This document shows positions 20,679 to 32,954 of a DNA stretch of 64,000 bases, in pieces. Origin of the DNA: Euleptes europaea (taxonomy: Eukaryota; Chordata; Lepidosauria; Squamata; Sphaerodactylidae); the NCBI RefSeq assembly GCF_029931775.1, contig NC_079318.1, forward strand, positions 59,684,659 to 59,748,658, read 5' to 3'. The notes beneath the pieces were generated by a model that was not told the DNA's origin, searched no databases, and saw only the letters and a program-made list of their open reading frames with translations. The translations under genes were made by a program, and so were the position numbers. Numbering within the stretch: position 1 is the stretch's first letter; each line of letters opens with the position of its first letter.

Positions 20679-21101
20679 CAGTGGTTCCCAAAGTGGGAAG
20701 TACCACCCCCTGGGGGGCAGTGGGATTACCTAGGGGGGCACTAAGAAGCAAGGGGGCAGCAGGGGGGCACTCGTTCACTGATTTACAATAGATTAAGCTG
20801 CGGCACCATGCTGGCAAATTTGGTGGAAACTGTCAGATTTTTGTTTTCCAGACTTTGAAGAGCTGGTACCACTGGATCAAGTTCATCAGTTTTGTTGAAT
20901 AAATTCCAACCAAAAAGTTTTAAGTTGGTTTTGAATAGATGTGCAATTAATTGTTACTGTTTTGAAATTTTATTGTTATTATCTTCTTTAGTGAATCATG
21001 CAAACCCTTATTTTGAATAATGCTTTTTATAGGGTAGGGGGCCCTGGGGTTGAGTTTGTGGAACCAAGAGGGCGGTGGCCCGAAAAGTTTGGGAACCACT
21101 G
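20679..21101. mobile_element. hAT-type non-autonomous DNA transposon, 423 bp
   Basis: Inverted ends CAGTGGTTCCCAAAGTGGG and GTTTGGGAACCACTG are flanked by a perfect 8-bp duplication TACTACAT (20671-20678 and 21102-21109). The end CAGTGGTTCCCAAA is typical of Charlie-like hAT elements. The element contains the diagnostic GGGGGGCA-rich inner stretch and no transposase frame. Confidence 0.92.
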
Positions 21102-21109
21102 TACTACAT

Positions 21110-22007
21110 GTTTTAACTGCAGGTCAAATGATGGAGTTCATTTCTTGCAGCACTGGAGAAAAACTTTTGCTCTGGGGATTTATTACAACCAAGGCCTGAG
21201 CTTCTTTTGGAAGTATTGGAAGAACCATTTCACACATTGAGGCAGACTGGGTTTACTCCCAAGTGTACAGTGAACAGGCAGTGGCCAGGCAATCACGGCT
21301 CTTGATGAATGCCCCAAGATGATAATCTCTTTTTAACCATCCACCTGTCACATTTCAGGTGTTCCCTGGGTCAGAGTCTCCTGGCATGTGTAAAGTTAGC
21401 ATGCTAGTGTTCCATGGATAAGGAGATTTTGATGTGGGAAGAATTCAGATTCGTGATTCCCTGTCCTCCAATATCCACACATTGTTGGATATGACTCTGT
21501 AGAAATCATTGGCTACTGGTGTGGAAACTAGGAGACTGGTTGCAATAGCACAGTGATAACACAATATTCAACCATGTGTGGACGCAGCACTGCCAGTTCT
21601 GCATTCTGAAGTTATTCAGATCCATGAATGAATGTCCTCTTTGACATTGACCAAGGATCCTTGGAGGCATCCCTCACAGTGTGAACTGCTTTGCTCCTGT
21701 TTGTCCAGCTGGGCCAGCCTTACCACCCATAAAGGAAGATGAATGGAATATGGTGACCCTGTCCCATAAAACTACCAAATAAGACCATTAGTGTTGAGGA
21801 GAGCAATAGGAGGATGGGCTACTGGAGCTGTCTCTTCCAATGCTCAAAAACTTTGGTCCCAGGACTGGTTAGAATGTATGTATAAATTCACCAAAGTAAA
21901 AGCCAGAGAAGTACAGTAATGTGACACTGTTCCCCACCCATTCTTAAGTGTGTACTTCAGATTTATTTGTCAGGGTTCTCAGTCATAAGGGGTAGAGCTA
22001 AGGCAGG
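21110..22007. other. Intergenic, no gene seen
   Basis: No feature recognised. Confidence 0.5.
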
Positions 22008-22092
22008 CTTGTGGGTGTTAAGTGCTGTCAAGTTGCTTCTGACTTATGGCAACCCTGTGATTGTCTTCCAAAATGTCCTATCACTTAGCCTG
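22008..22092 (+). repeat. Dispersed repeat, 'AAGTTGCTTCTGAC' family, short copy
   Basis: GCTGTCAAGTTGCTTCTGAC followed by TATGGCAACCCTGTGA. Longer copies lie at 58998-59290 (plus) and 39948-40048 (minus). Class not determined. Confidence 0.6.
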
Positions 22093-22124
22093 CCTAATAT
22101 CTACTTCCCTGAAAATAAAACTGC

Positions 22125-23990
22125 ATAAACTCTCTGACTGCCTTCCAATCACAATGGCTGTTTTATTAGAACTGGAAAGGTGCCCGCTTGTGATAGTATC
22201 CATATATATTCCTCCAGCTTTGAACTTGACCATGTTAAACCATTACTGGAGATAACTGAGGAATTATATTGGAAATATTTATAATCTGTATCTGAAAGGA
22301 GATAGGATATTGGTGGGCAATTTTAATGCAAGGACAGGCATATTAAGGTTAGATGATCTTGTTAAATTTGATGGGGAGGATTTAAATTATTGTGTAGACC
22401 AAGGAGTTTTGATATAAACTCTAAAGATCTTAAATTTAACTCTGCAGGGAAACAACTGTTGAAATTATGTTTATTAAATATGCTAATAATTATAAATTGG
22501 AGTCATATGATTAATAACCGGGGTGACTATATGTGTGTAAATTCCAGAGGGGCTAGTATAATAGATTGTTTTCTAACCTCAGAAGGAGTACTGCAGTCTA
22601 TCAAAAAAATGTACACAAGCGATTTCTTGGGAAGTGATCATTTTCCTTCGTGCTTAGTACTCTAAAATTATCACATACGCATGTCTCTCCAAGAGAAACT
22701 CATGCTGGTCATGTATGAAGTGATACTAAATTAAAGCTCAGAATATGGACACAAGAGGTAGAAACAACAATCAGAGAAATGATGTTTTCTGAACCTTGTA
22801 AGAACTTGGTTAGCAAAATTAGAACTGATATGCCAAAAGTTCCACATTTGGAAATCTTGGATTCTCTTTTTGATTTATTCAGACAAGCTATTTTAAAACA
22901 AGCATGTGTAGGCAATTACTTTATCCCTAGAAAGCTTTGGTTTGATAAGGATTATAGGAAACTAAAATGACTGGTTAGGCAGAAACAACATGAGTTTCAA
23001 AATTATAGTACTATAATTATAGAATCTAGCTGAACAGCTAAAGGAGGATTTTATAAATTTAACTGCAAGAAAGAAAAAAAAGAGGATATTATTCTTGGTG
23101 GGTGATCCTGCGTAAGGCTGCAAATGTATCTAATCGATGTGTTTTCTGGAAAATTAGAAATGAGTCTAATGCTTTACAATGCTTCTCTATGGAGGAGTGG
23201 GGGCAACCCCTTCGGGACCCCATAATATTGGACCCCCTGACCCAATCTTCACCAAACATTGGGGTTCATGCAAGGAGAGTCTCTTGAAGCTACCCTGAAA
23301 ATTTGGGAACATTACCTCCAAAAATGCCATCCCCAGAGCTCATTAAAAACATTTCCATCGGGAAAAGTGTGGGGAAAGCCAAAGCCGAAAAACCCAAATA
23401 CCAATTCGGCTGATTTGGCAATCGGCTATCCGGCTTCAGCTTTATTCCCAGTTTTAATATTCAGCTTTAATTAAATCCAAAAGAAGCCGAAAAGGCTTTT
23501 GGGGGGGTTATTTTCGGTTCGGGTTTATCAATATGCACAACTCTAATTTTGAGATACTTAAAACACCTAATGATCCCTCATTACAGAAGAGCATTTATGC
23601 TTGCTCAATTAAATTCTTTCCCCTCAGCCTTACTGGAAGGCTGATTTGTAGACCTAGCATATTCAGACAGAGTTTTTAAATGTGGATCTGGTCAGCTTGA
23701 GTCCTAAGAACATATTTTATTGGAGTGTGAAATCTGGTCTGATTTGAGATAAAGGTATTTGTCCTCCCTCTTAACAGGTGATGTGAATTTACCATATCAA
23801 AAAATCATCCAGTTTTCCCTTGTAGATGAGGATTGGAAAATAACCTTAGCAGTCGCTAAATTTTTAGCTGGGGTGATTGCCTGTAAGAGGGTTGGATCTC
23901 GATCTGTACAACACCTTTGAGTCAAAAGAACAGCAAGATAAGAAGGATATCATGACTTCCCCCCCAAAGGGTCCTGGAAACAGTACTCTA
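22125..23990 (+). pseudogene. Old APE-type LINE remnant, interrupted
   Basis: Decayed coding sequence of a non-LTR retrotransposon on the plus strand. An endonuclease-like portion shows GNFNART around 22315-22340 and SRGASIIDCFLTSEG plus GSDHFPS at about 22548-22655, resembling the GDFNAR and SDHxP motifs of AP endonucleases. About 1 kb further, at 23570-23900, a C-terminal piece has CGSGQLES and EHILLECEIW, a Cys-His motif seen in several LINE clades. Multiple stops and frameshifts are present. The clade (R4-like or Vingi-like) is uncertain. An unrelated repeat is inserted at about 23185-23555. Confidence 0.6.
23185..23555. repeat. Unclassified repeat inserted in the LINE remnant
   Basis: Contains CTCTATGGAGGAGTGGGGGC, then GACCCAATCTTCACCAAACA and the repetitive CGGCTGATTTGGCAATCGGC / CCGGCTTCAGCTTTATTCCC pattern. 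The LINE coding signal is absent here and resumes after it. Boundaries are approximate. Confidence 0.45.
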
Positions 23991-24987
23991 CTGAGGGCTG
24001 AATGACACATGCCAGTTTTTAAAGAGCTGGGTTCCTTGCAGCCATGCAGCAGCTGCTAGGAATGGCTTTTAAAACATAAATGAGAGCCCAAACAAGCTCA
24101 GAATGCCATCACAGAGGGAGGGAGGGCTCCTGCCTCCCTCTTCAAGCTGTTTTCCTGTGCTGAAACAGCTCTGGGGGTGGGATTGTTTCCCTGTTTCTAG
24201 AAAATATGGTTCTTTAATTTCTTCATGTGGTTTCAGATTGAACTAGGGAGGAACTGTTTCTCCTCTGATACTGATTGTGCTGTGACAGATGCCTGTTGGC
24301 TAGCATTTGTATCATCACCAGTACTCTACTCCATCAATTCCCAAGGCTATTTTATTTTATTTAAAATATTTAAAAATATTTCGAGTGGGATAAAATATAA
24401 ATGCACAAATGGCATTATCACACCAGGTAACGTCACCCAAGCTCACCTGGGTTTGGCACCAGTAAACTCACGCAGTAAAAAGCACTACTATAGAAAATTA
24501 GAAAAAGATATTAAAACAAGGCATAAAGTTCAGTGATTGACAGGATGCATATAAAAATAACAAAGCTAACTTACTGACTACTTACTGAAGTCCTAACACA
24601 GCATATTTAGTTCTTGAGGTGTAAAGTTTCCAGAGCTGTGTGTCTTATTGGCAGCGAGGAGGGGGAAGGGGAAAATGGATAAGAGACTATTGCTCTTACT
24701 AGCTACGCTTACGGAGAAATCTGGCCATAACCTCCTGACCCCCCACAACCTCCTGACCCCCCACAACTAATCATAGGAGACTGTCTTCATGGAAGCTTCC
24801 AGGTAATAAGCGAACTGCCCCCCTCCCAAGTGAAATTTTCAGCTGAAGCGCATGGTCCAGTTAAGCCTGCCTGGGGGACCTGTCCTTGAGAGAGACTGAT
24901 ATGGGGGAGTGCACACTGCACATGCAAGAGGCAGGAATCTAGATCAGACTGGAGAATTCCTCCAAGATGGATACTTTCTTGATAGGC
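23991..24987. other. Intergenic, no gene seen
   Basis: No recognisable gene. One small tandem duplication (AACCTCCTGACCCCCCAC) is at about 24729-24766. Confidence 0.5.
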
Positions 24988-24995
24988 ATAGACAC

Positions 24996-25182
24996 TAGGG
25001 TTGCCAGCTCCGGGTTGGGAAATACCTGGAGATTTTGGGGGCAGAGCCTGAAGAGGGCAGGGTTTGGGGAAGGGAGGGACGTCAAAGCAGCCATTTTCTC
25101 CAGGGGAACTGATCTCTATTGGCTGGAGATCACTTGTAATAGCGGGAGATCGCCAGATGGCACCTGGAGATTGGCAACCCTA
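24996..25182. mobile_element. hAT-type non-autonomous element (TAGGGTTGCC family)
   Basis: TIRs TAGGGTTGCCAG...TTGGCAACCCTA with a perfect 8-bp duplication ATAGACAC at 24988-24995 and 25183-25190. Confidence 0.92.
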
Positions 25183-25667
25183 ATAGACACATGTGTTCCT
25201 CTTTACAAAAAAAAAAAAAGGTAGACATTCTTATCATGAGTTACAAAGCAGAATTCACACTGAGGGTGTGAACAAAAATATTCCCTAGGTTCATTTCTTT
25301 TCTGCACGTGTAGAGTTTCATCATCATTTCTGAGTTGACTTTTGCAAAGGCATTATTGGATAAAGAATACAAATGGGTCTTTACTAGGCACAACGTAACC
25401 TTGTTTTAAAATTAACTCAGGAAATCTTGTGATTATACTGTTCTGTTGGATGGGAGAACAGCTTTTTAAAGAAAAACAGGAAGTAAACATCAGAAAATTA
25501 GGTTGAATACTTTCTAGTGAATTTCAGGCTCAGGGAATGTTTCCTCTAACAATCTAAGGGGGTTTTTTCATGGAGGTTTGTGGCGGTTTCACGTCTGTTT
25601 TACCGCGCTGCTAATTTTTTATTTTTCATGACAGCTTTGGATTTGGCCAAAAAAATCGCATTATCCC

Positions 25668-25756
25668 CATAAGAACATAAGAAAGGCCCTGCTGGATCAG
25701 ACCAAGGCCCATGAAGTCCAGCAGTCTGTTCACACAGTGGCCAACCAGATCTAAGG
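25668..25756. repeat. Dispersed repeat, 'GGATCAGACC' family, fragment
   Basis: AAGAACATAAGAAAGGCCCT followed by GCTGGATCAGACCAAGGCCC. Same family as 51236-51525. Confidence 0.65.
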
Positions 25757-25885
25757 CAAAACCTCCCGGCTATAAACGGCAAGTGCAATCCTATGCACAG
25801 TTATTCCGGTCTACACCCATTGAAATTAATGGGCTTAGACTGGAGTAACGCTCTTTAGGATTGGACTGTTAGTTCGCTCCTCTGC

Positions 25886-26025
25886 TCCTTGGGCTAGTCA
25901 CACTCTCTCAGCCCCACCTACCTCACAGAGTGTCTGTTGTGGGGAAGGGAGCCGATTGTAAGCTGGTTTGATTCTCCCTAAAGTGGTAGAGAAAGTCGGC
26001 ATATAAAAACAAGCTCTTCTTCTTC
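25886..26025 (+). repeat. tRNA-derived squamate SINE, 3' fragment
   Basis: From TTGGGCTAGTCACACTCTC to the TCTTCTTCTTC tail, matching the end of 55775-56080. Confidence 0.75.
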
Positions 26026-27023
26026 AAGCCTCAGAGCTCTATAATTTGCTGAGTGCCCAAAGAAGTCCTTGGAGTCCACACTTCCAGCCCATGAGAAGTT
26101 TAAGGGCTGCCCTACTAAATTCCATTCCCTCTGGCTAAAGGGCAAGAGTGGTATACTTCCATTACCTGCAAGGTAGTAGCCAGGCAGGGAATTGCACTCC
26201 TCGAAGCAGTCAGCACAGGGGGCAATCCTAAACTGGTCTCAGTTTACTCAGAAGTAAGCCTAATGTCTTTGAATACACCTTACTCGCAGGGAAGTGCCAT
26301 TAAGATTGCAGTCACAGTCACGCCTCTTGAATCGGCACAGGTTGGAGCTGCTCCGTTCCCACTTTCAGCTAAACACTTGTCTGGGGCACATGGATGCAAT
26401 TCCTGCCCCCCCCCCCCCAACAAATCCTGCCTGTCATTAAAGGGCAATGGGTTCCACACTTATCGAAAATAGAGGGAAGCTTTGAGGAGAGCGCTGCCTT
26501 GCCCCCCCCCCATTGGAATTGACTGTTCCAAAAGCAGAACAGAGCGAGGGTGGGAAAAAAATGTAGGAGACCAGAGGGACTCGTGCTTGTTTTTTGCGCT
26601 GGGGCCGTATCCACAGAGGTCAATTGCACAAGGTAATCTGCTGGGCGAAGTTGGGGGTGGGCATCATGTGCTTGTCGGAAAGGGAGGGCTGCAACAAAGG
26701 GGACGGGACAGACCAAACGCGGGACAGACCAAACCGTTGTTGAATACTGCGGACTTTGTTCCCATGAAAAACCAAAACTACTTTGGGATTGACGGGGATG
26801 ATTCGCGGCCATGAAAAACAATTTAAAATTGTGGGTTTGCATTTTTTTTTTTTTTTGCTCCACTGCAAGAGAGCAGCAAAATTGTCCGTGAAAAGTTGGC
26901 CTAAGTGTAGTAGAAATGGTTTGGATGCACACGCTCTTGCTGAAAACAAATGGCTCAGAATGCAGCAAATGTTCTTCCAGGCCAATTCCACCATGCTTGA
27001 GAAAGTATGTTTGACTTCATGGC
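26026..27023. other. Intergenic, no gene seen
   Basis: The longest open frame here (minus, 26369-26968, 199 codons) has low-complexity poly-Lys and proline-rich stretches and no recognisable domain; it overlaps homopolymers. No supported gene. Confidence 0.5.
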
Positions 27024-27031
27024 TTCTGGTG

Positions 27032-27242
27032 TAGGGTTGCAAACCTCCAGGTGGTAGCTGGAGATCTCCTGCTATTACAATTGATCTCCAGGTGACAGAC
27101 ATCAGTGCCCCTGGGAAAAAAATGGCCACTTTGGCAATGGGACTGTATGGCATTGACGGCCCTCCCCTCTCCAAACCCCGCCGTCCTCAGGTTCCATCCC
27201 CAAAATCTCCATGTATTTCCCAACCTGGAGCTGGCAACCCTA
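27032..27242. mobile_element. hAT-type non-autonomous element (TAGGGTTGCC family)
   Basis: TIRs TAGGGTTGCAAACC...GGCAACCCTA. The flanks CTTCTGGT and CTTCTGTC are a decayed 8-bp duplication. Orientation is opposite to that of the 24996 copy. Confidence 0.8.
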
Positions 27243-27329
27243 CTTCTGTCAGAATGCTTTTGATGGCATCACAGGCCAGCTTTGGTTCACATTTTATGAA
27301 TTACAGGTAGGTGGTTGCAGACTGTTGCC

Positions 27330-27630
27330 AGTTCATAGAATCAGAGAGTTGGGAAGGGGCCATACAGACCATCTAGTCCAACCTCCTGCTCAATACAGGA
27401 TCAGCCTAGACCATCCGGGACAAGTGGTTGTCCAGCTTCTACTTAAAGACTGCCAGTGAGGGGGAGCTCACCACCTCCCCAGGTTGCTGATTCCATTGTC
27501 AAACAACTCTTACTGTAAAAAATTTTCCCTAATATCCAGCCCTCCTGCAATTTAAAGCCATTATTGCGAGTCTTTTCCTCTGCTACCAACAGGAACAGCT
27601 TCCTGCCCTCCTCTTAAGAGACAGCCCTTC
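27330..27630 (-). mobile_element. CR1 3'-end fragment
   Basis: Begins with the complement of the CR1 terminus (CATAGAATCAGAGAGTTGGG), then ACCATCTAGTCCAACCTCCT. About 300 bp of C-terminal and 3' UTR sequence, decayed, no open frame. Confidence 0.8.
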
Positions 27631-28646
27631 CTATCCTTGGTGCTCTGAACTTGGGAAGTACTTGGCAACTGGCGGGCGGCCAAATATTTCTTCATCCCTA
27701 TTAAGTCAGTAGAAAGGGGTGTAATCACTAAGGATGACTAAATCGTTAGCATAACGATAAGTCAGGCAAGTCTATTTCATAAGGCTTTTCAATATTCAGA
27801 AGTGTGCGTTTTATGAGGAGGTGAGTGTGTGTTTGACTGAACTGCTGATTGAGCGGCAGAGGCAGAAGAAGTCTTGAGGCTTCAGGTGTGGTTGTGCACT
27901 TGCCAATTTGTGACCTCCTCAACCTGGATATCTGCAAACAAATATTACAAAAACATCTCAAGTCGCCAATGTGCACTGTTTCAAAATGAAATGGATCCAT
28001 GTCTTACAGAGTTTCCCGGCAGTGTACTTTATGGCCGCTTTGCAGTACTTTTGCAGCGGCGTGAGTCAACAAGGTGCATACTGCTCTCAGGGTAGCTGGT
28101 TTCATCCAAAGGCAAGCAGGAATATGATAAATGTTTTGTGGCTGATTGCAACAGACTCAGTCTTGCTCTGAATCTTTCAGATAGTTTTCTGAAATAAATA
28201 GTTCCTTGTTAAACGTAGAGAGGCATTCCCGCAACACTCCAACTCTATACAACACTGATCTGAACTTTGTTCCTCTAAGGATAAGGGTAGCCCTAAGTTA
28301 GTGGGTAGATTAAGAAATTCTGTGCTTAGAATTCTTCAGCTAATTGGCCCTGCCAGATCTTCCTTTTGAAGCAAGCAAAGTCATTCACCAGGCCAGATGT
28401 CCTTGTAATTTTTCAAATCTTCACATCCTGCCTTTCTGGCACTTTCAGCAGGGCAGCTAGCCTGCAAAATGAAGGCAATGTGATAAATGGGCCAACGTCT
28501 CTTTTCCCCTTAAATGTTAAACAGCTCAGTAAAGTGCCTCCGGCTATAGGCAGACTTTAAAAGGATGAAGCAAATTGTTTCTGCTTGCTGGCTTCAAGCA
28601 TTTTTCTCATCGTTTCCTCTCTTTAATAAACCGAATGGAAGTGTCC
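27631..28646. other. Intergenic, no gene seen
   Basis: No recognisable feature. Confidence 0.5.
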
Positions 28647-28654
28647 AGTATGGG

Positions 28655-28859
28655 TAGGGTTGCTAGTTGCCTCTTTGGCACCGGCGGGAGGTTTTTGGGG
28701 CGGAGCCTGAGGAGGGCGGGGGCTTGGGGAGGGACTTCAATGCCATAGAGCCCAATTGCCAAAGCTGCCATTTTCTCCAGGTGAACTAAACTCTATCAGC
28801 TGGCGATCAGTTGTAATAGCAGGAGATCTCCAGCTAGTACCTGGAGGTTGGCAAACCTA
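28655..28859. mobile_element. hAT-type non-autonomous element (TAGGGTTGCC family)
   Basis: TIRs TAGGGTTGCTAG...TTGGCAAACCTA. The duplication AGTATGGG / AGAGTGGG (28647-28654, 28860-28867) has two differences. It carries the longer CACCGGCGGGAGGTTTTTGG left end also seen at 45288. Confidence 0.82.
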
Positions 28860-28867
28860 AGAGTGGG

Positions 28868-29904
28868 ACCCCTGTCAGAATAGATGTTGTGATATAAGTT
28901 TGTTATAGGGGGAAGGGCTTCCTGTTGGAGGATGTGCACTGAGCCTGTCCTTTGCAGAGGACCCTTTACGAACATTCCTGCAGCTGAGAACATCATGTCT
29001 TTTTCTCTCATTACAAGACAGACAGGGAGGAGCAGCATCCAAGTTTCCAGATGTAGAGAAACTTAGCACACTGCTTGGTAGCCTTGCCAAAATGAAGAGC
29101 AGGGACGTTTCATGTCCTGCTGAAGGTTTCAGGGTTGGAAAAGCACCCAGAATAGATGGGAGGGAAGGGGCGCACACTTTCGTGTAGCTGAATCTATATG
29201 CCTCTGCCTTGGCAGAGGAGAAGCCAGAGGGTAGATCAATTAAAGGCATATGGGCGCCACTGGACATGGCTCAGCATGGAACTTCATTCCAGCCCCGTGC
29301 AAAGTTCTCTGGAACTGAAATTCTTTTTTTCCATGGAAAATTTGGCTGCCGTCTTTCTGGCAACGGTTAGCCTCGAGAGCTGTTCAGTCATCTGGCCAGT
29401 GTATTTTACTTGCATGTCTGTGCAATATTGTTTTTATTAATGACAGTAAAGAATAAAAAAGCCCCGAATCTGGCTTTGTTTCTGAAGCGCCACAGGCTTT
29501 TAGTAGGAGAAAGCAGCCAGGCTAATAAGTACCATTGGCCAGGTATCAACCTTCGGCTTTGCCTTTTCTGTCACAGTTCCAAAGGGGCTGAATGTTTTCC
29601 AGCAAAGCCGCATTCACGTTTGGCTGTAACAGCACCATGGAAAACAGCTTCATGAATACAACCAGGAGATTTAAAATATGTGTAGGCAGGATCACATCCT
29701 CCAGGACAGGACAAAGGCCTAGGCCTCAATCCAACCCCGCATTAAATGTCCTTAAACTCATTGGTTGCTGGGTTGTGGCCCTTATACACAGTTGCCACCT
29801 TTTGACCTGCCACTTTAAGTACAGTCCAGCCATCCAATGACATTGGAAATCTGATGAGGAAGAGAGCTGAGTTATTGATTTGTTTAATTTAAACAATTTC
29901 TTTG
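28868..29904. other. Intergenic, no gene seen
   Basis: No supported gene; open frames up to 130 codons lack domains. Confidence 0.5.
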
Positions 29905-30170
29905 GAAGAAGAAGAAGAAGGAGAAGAAGAAGAGCTGGTTTTTACACCTTGCTTTTCTCTACCTTAAGGAGTCTCAAAGCGGCTTACAATTACTTTCCCT
30001 TATTTTCCCTACAATAGACACTTTGTGAGGTACATGGGGATAAGAGAGGTCTGAGAGAACTGTGACTGGCCCAAGGTCACCCAGCAGGCTTCATGTGGAG
30101 GAGTGGGGAATCAAACCTGATTCTCCAATTTATAGTCCACCGCTCGTAACCACAACACCATGCTGACTCT
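29905..30170 (-). repeat. tRNA-derived squamate SINE
   Basis: GAAGAAGAAGAAGGAGAAGA tail at the left, head at the right (ATGGTGTTGTGGTTACGAGC on the minus strand). The middle segment is that of the second subfamily, so the copy looks mosaic. Confidence 0.72.
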
Positions 30171-30227
30171 CAGTGTGTGCTTCTTGTTAGGGTTGAGATG
30201 AACTTTTCTCTAAGACATTGGAGAGCC

Positions 30228-30436
30228 TAGGGTTACCAGCACAGGGTTGGGAAATACCTGAAGATTTTTGGGGTGAAGCCTGAGAAAGGCGGGGTTTGGA
30301 GAGGGGAGGGGTTTCAATGCCATTGAGTCCAATTGCCAAAGCAGCCATTTTCTCCAGGTGAACTCATCTCTATTGGCTGGAGATCAGTTGTAATGGCAGG
30401 AGATCTCCACCTAGTATCTGGAGGTTGGCAACCCTA
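30228..30436. mobile_element. hAT-type non-autonomous element (TAGGGTTGCC family)
   Basis: TIRs TAGGGTTACCAGC...TTGGCAACCCTA with a perfect 8-bp duplication GGAGAGCC at 30220-30227 and 30437-30444. Confidence 0.92.
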
Positions 30437-30444
30437 GGAGAGCC

Positions 30445-32319
30445 TCTTCCAGTCAGAGTAGACAGCACTGGGTTAAATGGACCAACAAGGTTCCGTATGT
30501 TCCTTTGTTAACATTCGTTGTGTGCTGCCGAGAAAGAAAGACAGAGAGATATGCATCTGGCTTTTCTGCTCTTTTTATAATGTAGTCTATTCCCCATTTC
30601 CCTCATGCTTTTCCTTCTTTTTCAGCTACACAGAATATGACAATATTCCATAGAGAACCAGCCTAGGGTTGCCAGGTGGTTTGGAATGGCAGCCGATTGC
30701 CTGCCAATCCATCCGTTGGCTGACAGCAAGGCGCACGGAATCGCTAGGGTTGCCAGGTTCCCCCTCACCACTGGTGGGAGCTTTGTTGTGGTGGGGCTAA
30801 TCATAGAGTTTTTGGAGGAATGTGCTAGAGTGTCCCCGACGTTTCCGGGGTAAACCCAAAAGTGTCCCCCCAGTTCAACTGGCAAATTTTGTAACTAAAA
30901 AATAGAGGGATTGGCATTGTGGTGTGATGGAACGGAGATTGCTTGTACAAGGGATAGATTCATTGTCTATTGCAATCTTTTCTGTATGTGTCACCTTTCT
31001 TTTACTGCTTCGTCTTCTGTGTTTGTTACTCACTTTCTGCACTGTGGTATGTCATGCCTTAAACAGTTTCTAGTGGTTTTTTTTTTTTTTTTGCTTCCTT
31101 GTTTCTCTAATCCAAGTCCGATAGAACACTTAATTGCAGGTCTCTGCTGTCTGTTTTATATTCTGCAACCTGTCTTGAGTTCGAGCAAGAAAGAAAGGTT
31201 ATAAATTAACTAACTAAATAAATACATACGAACATATATAAAATATGGCGAAATTCTTGCCACTCCCTCACTCCCATTGGAACGGCTTCCAGGAAAACAG
31301 ACTTCATTCATTATTTTGCAAAAGATGAGAGCAGCCTGGAGGGTGTGCCTGGAAACTTGGACAAGGTGTTCAAAAGATTCAGGGGGACAGGGGGAAAATA
31401 AAGTCACCTCATGTTTATTTGTTTAAAATATCTCTTGCTTGTCATAACTCAAACACCCTGGACCAAGAACAAAACTTCGGGCTTACTCTATTAGTCTTGG
31501 CAAGAATAGGTGATTGTAAAGAGTTTTGGCCCGTTCAGTGACAGAATTATGAAGTCAATGAAAGAGGAGTGTGTGTTATGCGATGATTCCGATGCGGTGT
31601 TAAATGCCCTTTGCTAGTCTGCGTATATTTTCCTCATACCAGGGCGGTTGAAATGAGAACTTAGATGAGGATAATCTTGCCTTGTAATTCTACCAGGTGA
31701 CACTTAGTGGGAAGAAGCTGATTGACTTGAGTCAAAAGCCTAACCTAAGGTAGTACCCAAGATCTAGTATGATATATGTGCCATCTAGTGGCTAAAGAGC
31801 AAAAGGATTCTAGGTTTTATCAAGAACAAAATCTGTGCAATACTTTTTATCGGGGTCAACTGAAGTGGCACAAAACGTTATGCCAGCTTTGAATGTGCAT
31901 TCTTACCCATCCTGCAACATAGATAGAAGACATCTTCCCACACCTTGTAGTGCAAACGGGACAGCTGTTGCACACCTTGTCTAAACAAACATCGCAATGA
32001 CAGTGTGCATCCTTATCTACTCTGACTACACAGAGATATCCAGAAACAGAATTTGGGAGCAGAAACTGCATACTGGTGTGGAGGTGCCTACCCATGATTT
32101 AACACTCTGCTTATGGCCCATGATAATCATTCAGAACCCTTAGTTTGAAATGCACAGGGTTAGTTTTCAACTTCCTCTACACAGGAATTGCTACTCCAGA
32201 GGTAAGCATAAAGGTGCAAGTGACTTTGTGCCAGTGGCAAGCATTCCCCACCCCGGCACTAATGCTTCAACCCAAACAGCACTGCGGCTCAAAGGTATTG
32301 CATGCAAAAGGTCCCGGGC
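30445..32319. other. Intergenic, mostly unrecognised; decayed TAGGGTTGCC fragments
   Basis: Two TAGGGTTGCCAGG starts (30665 and 30747) lead into unrelated sequence rich in short inverted motifs up to about 30890. The rest shows no gene. Confidence 0.45.
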
Positions 32320-32417
32320 TAGGGTTGCCAGCCTCCAGGTACTAGCTGGAGATCTCCCTCCTCAGACTCCACCCCAAAAATCTCCAGGTATTTCCCAACC
32401 CGGAGCTGGCAACCCTA
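32320..32417. mobile_element. hAT-type element with internal deletion
   Basis: Both TIRs (TAGGGTTGCCAGCC, GCTGGCAACCCTA) are present but only 98 bp remain; the centre is missing. No target duplication is visible, unlike most copies. Confidence 0.8.
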
Positions 32418-32424
32418 TGTGTCC

Positions 32425-32600
32425 ACCAGACAAGCTTCTTTGATTGGTGGGAGAGTCAGGAGGGCATCTCTCGGCGATCTTAATTCCCAGGCAGGAGTGT
32501 ATGGGAGAAGATGGTCCTTCAGATGTCCTGGTCCAAAGCCATGTAGGGCTTTAAAGAACAAAAACTGCTTGAATTGGTCTTGGGAGCAGATTGGTAGCTA
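32425..32600. repeat. Dispersed repeat (unclassified)
   Basis: CCAAAGCCATGTAGGGCTTT then AACTGCTTGAATTGG. A similar segment occurs at about 55150-55205 (GGTCATGAAAGGCTTTAAAG). Probably part of a larger LINE-related repeat. Confidence 0.4.
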
Positions 32601-32954
32601 GTGTAATTGCTACAGTATTGGTGTCATATACAGTCCCTCTTGCATCCTTCCTCATCATGAGAGCAACGAAAAATCAATACTTTCCAGTTACCCCTAGGAG
32701 TACTGGAGGGCGACTGAACCACTCATTTTGGACCAGTTATCATTTGGCAAAGGGAGACAGGGGTCAGTTTAAGTTCACTGGGGAAGAAGCCCTCTGTGAA
32801 CAAAGTTAAAGCATGGATGCCCTGCCTAATGCAAGGCTATGGTTAGAAATGAGCTTGACTTTGGTGCTTCATTGCTTTCTGCGCTGCAGTGCACCCCCAT
32901 TAAGAACCCATTAGCACCTATTAAGACCCAATCACTAATTTCTTTTCCTCCTAG

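Noticed and set aside
26369-27174. Two overlapping minus-strand open frames (199 and 184 codons)
   Set aside because: Low-complexity content from homopolymers and part of a hAT-type repeat; no domain or conserved motif.
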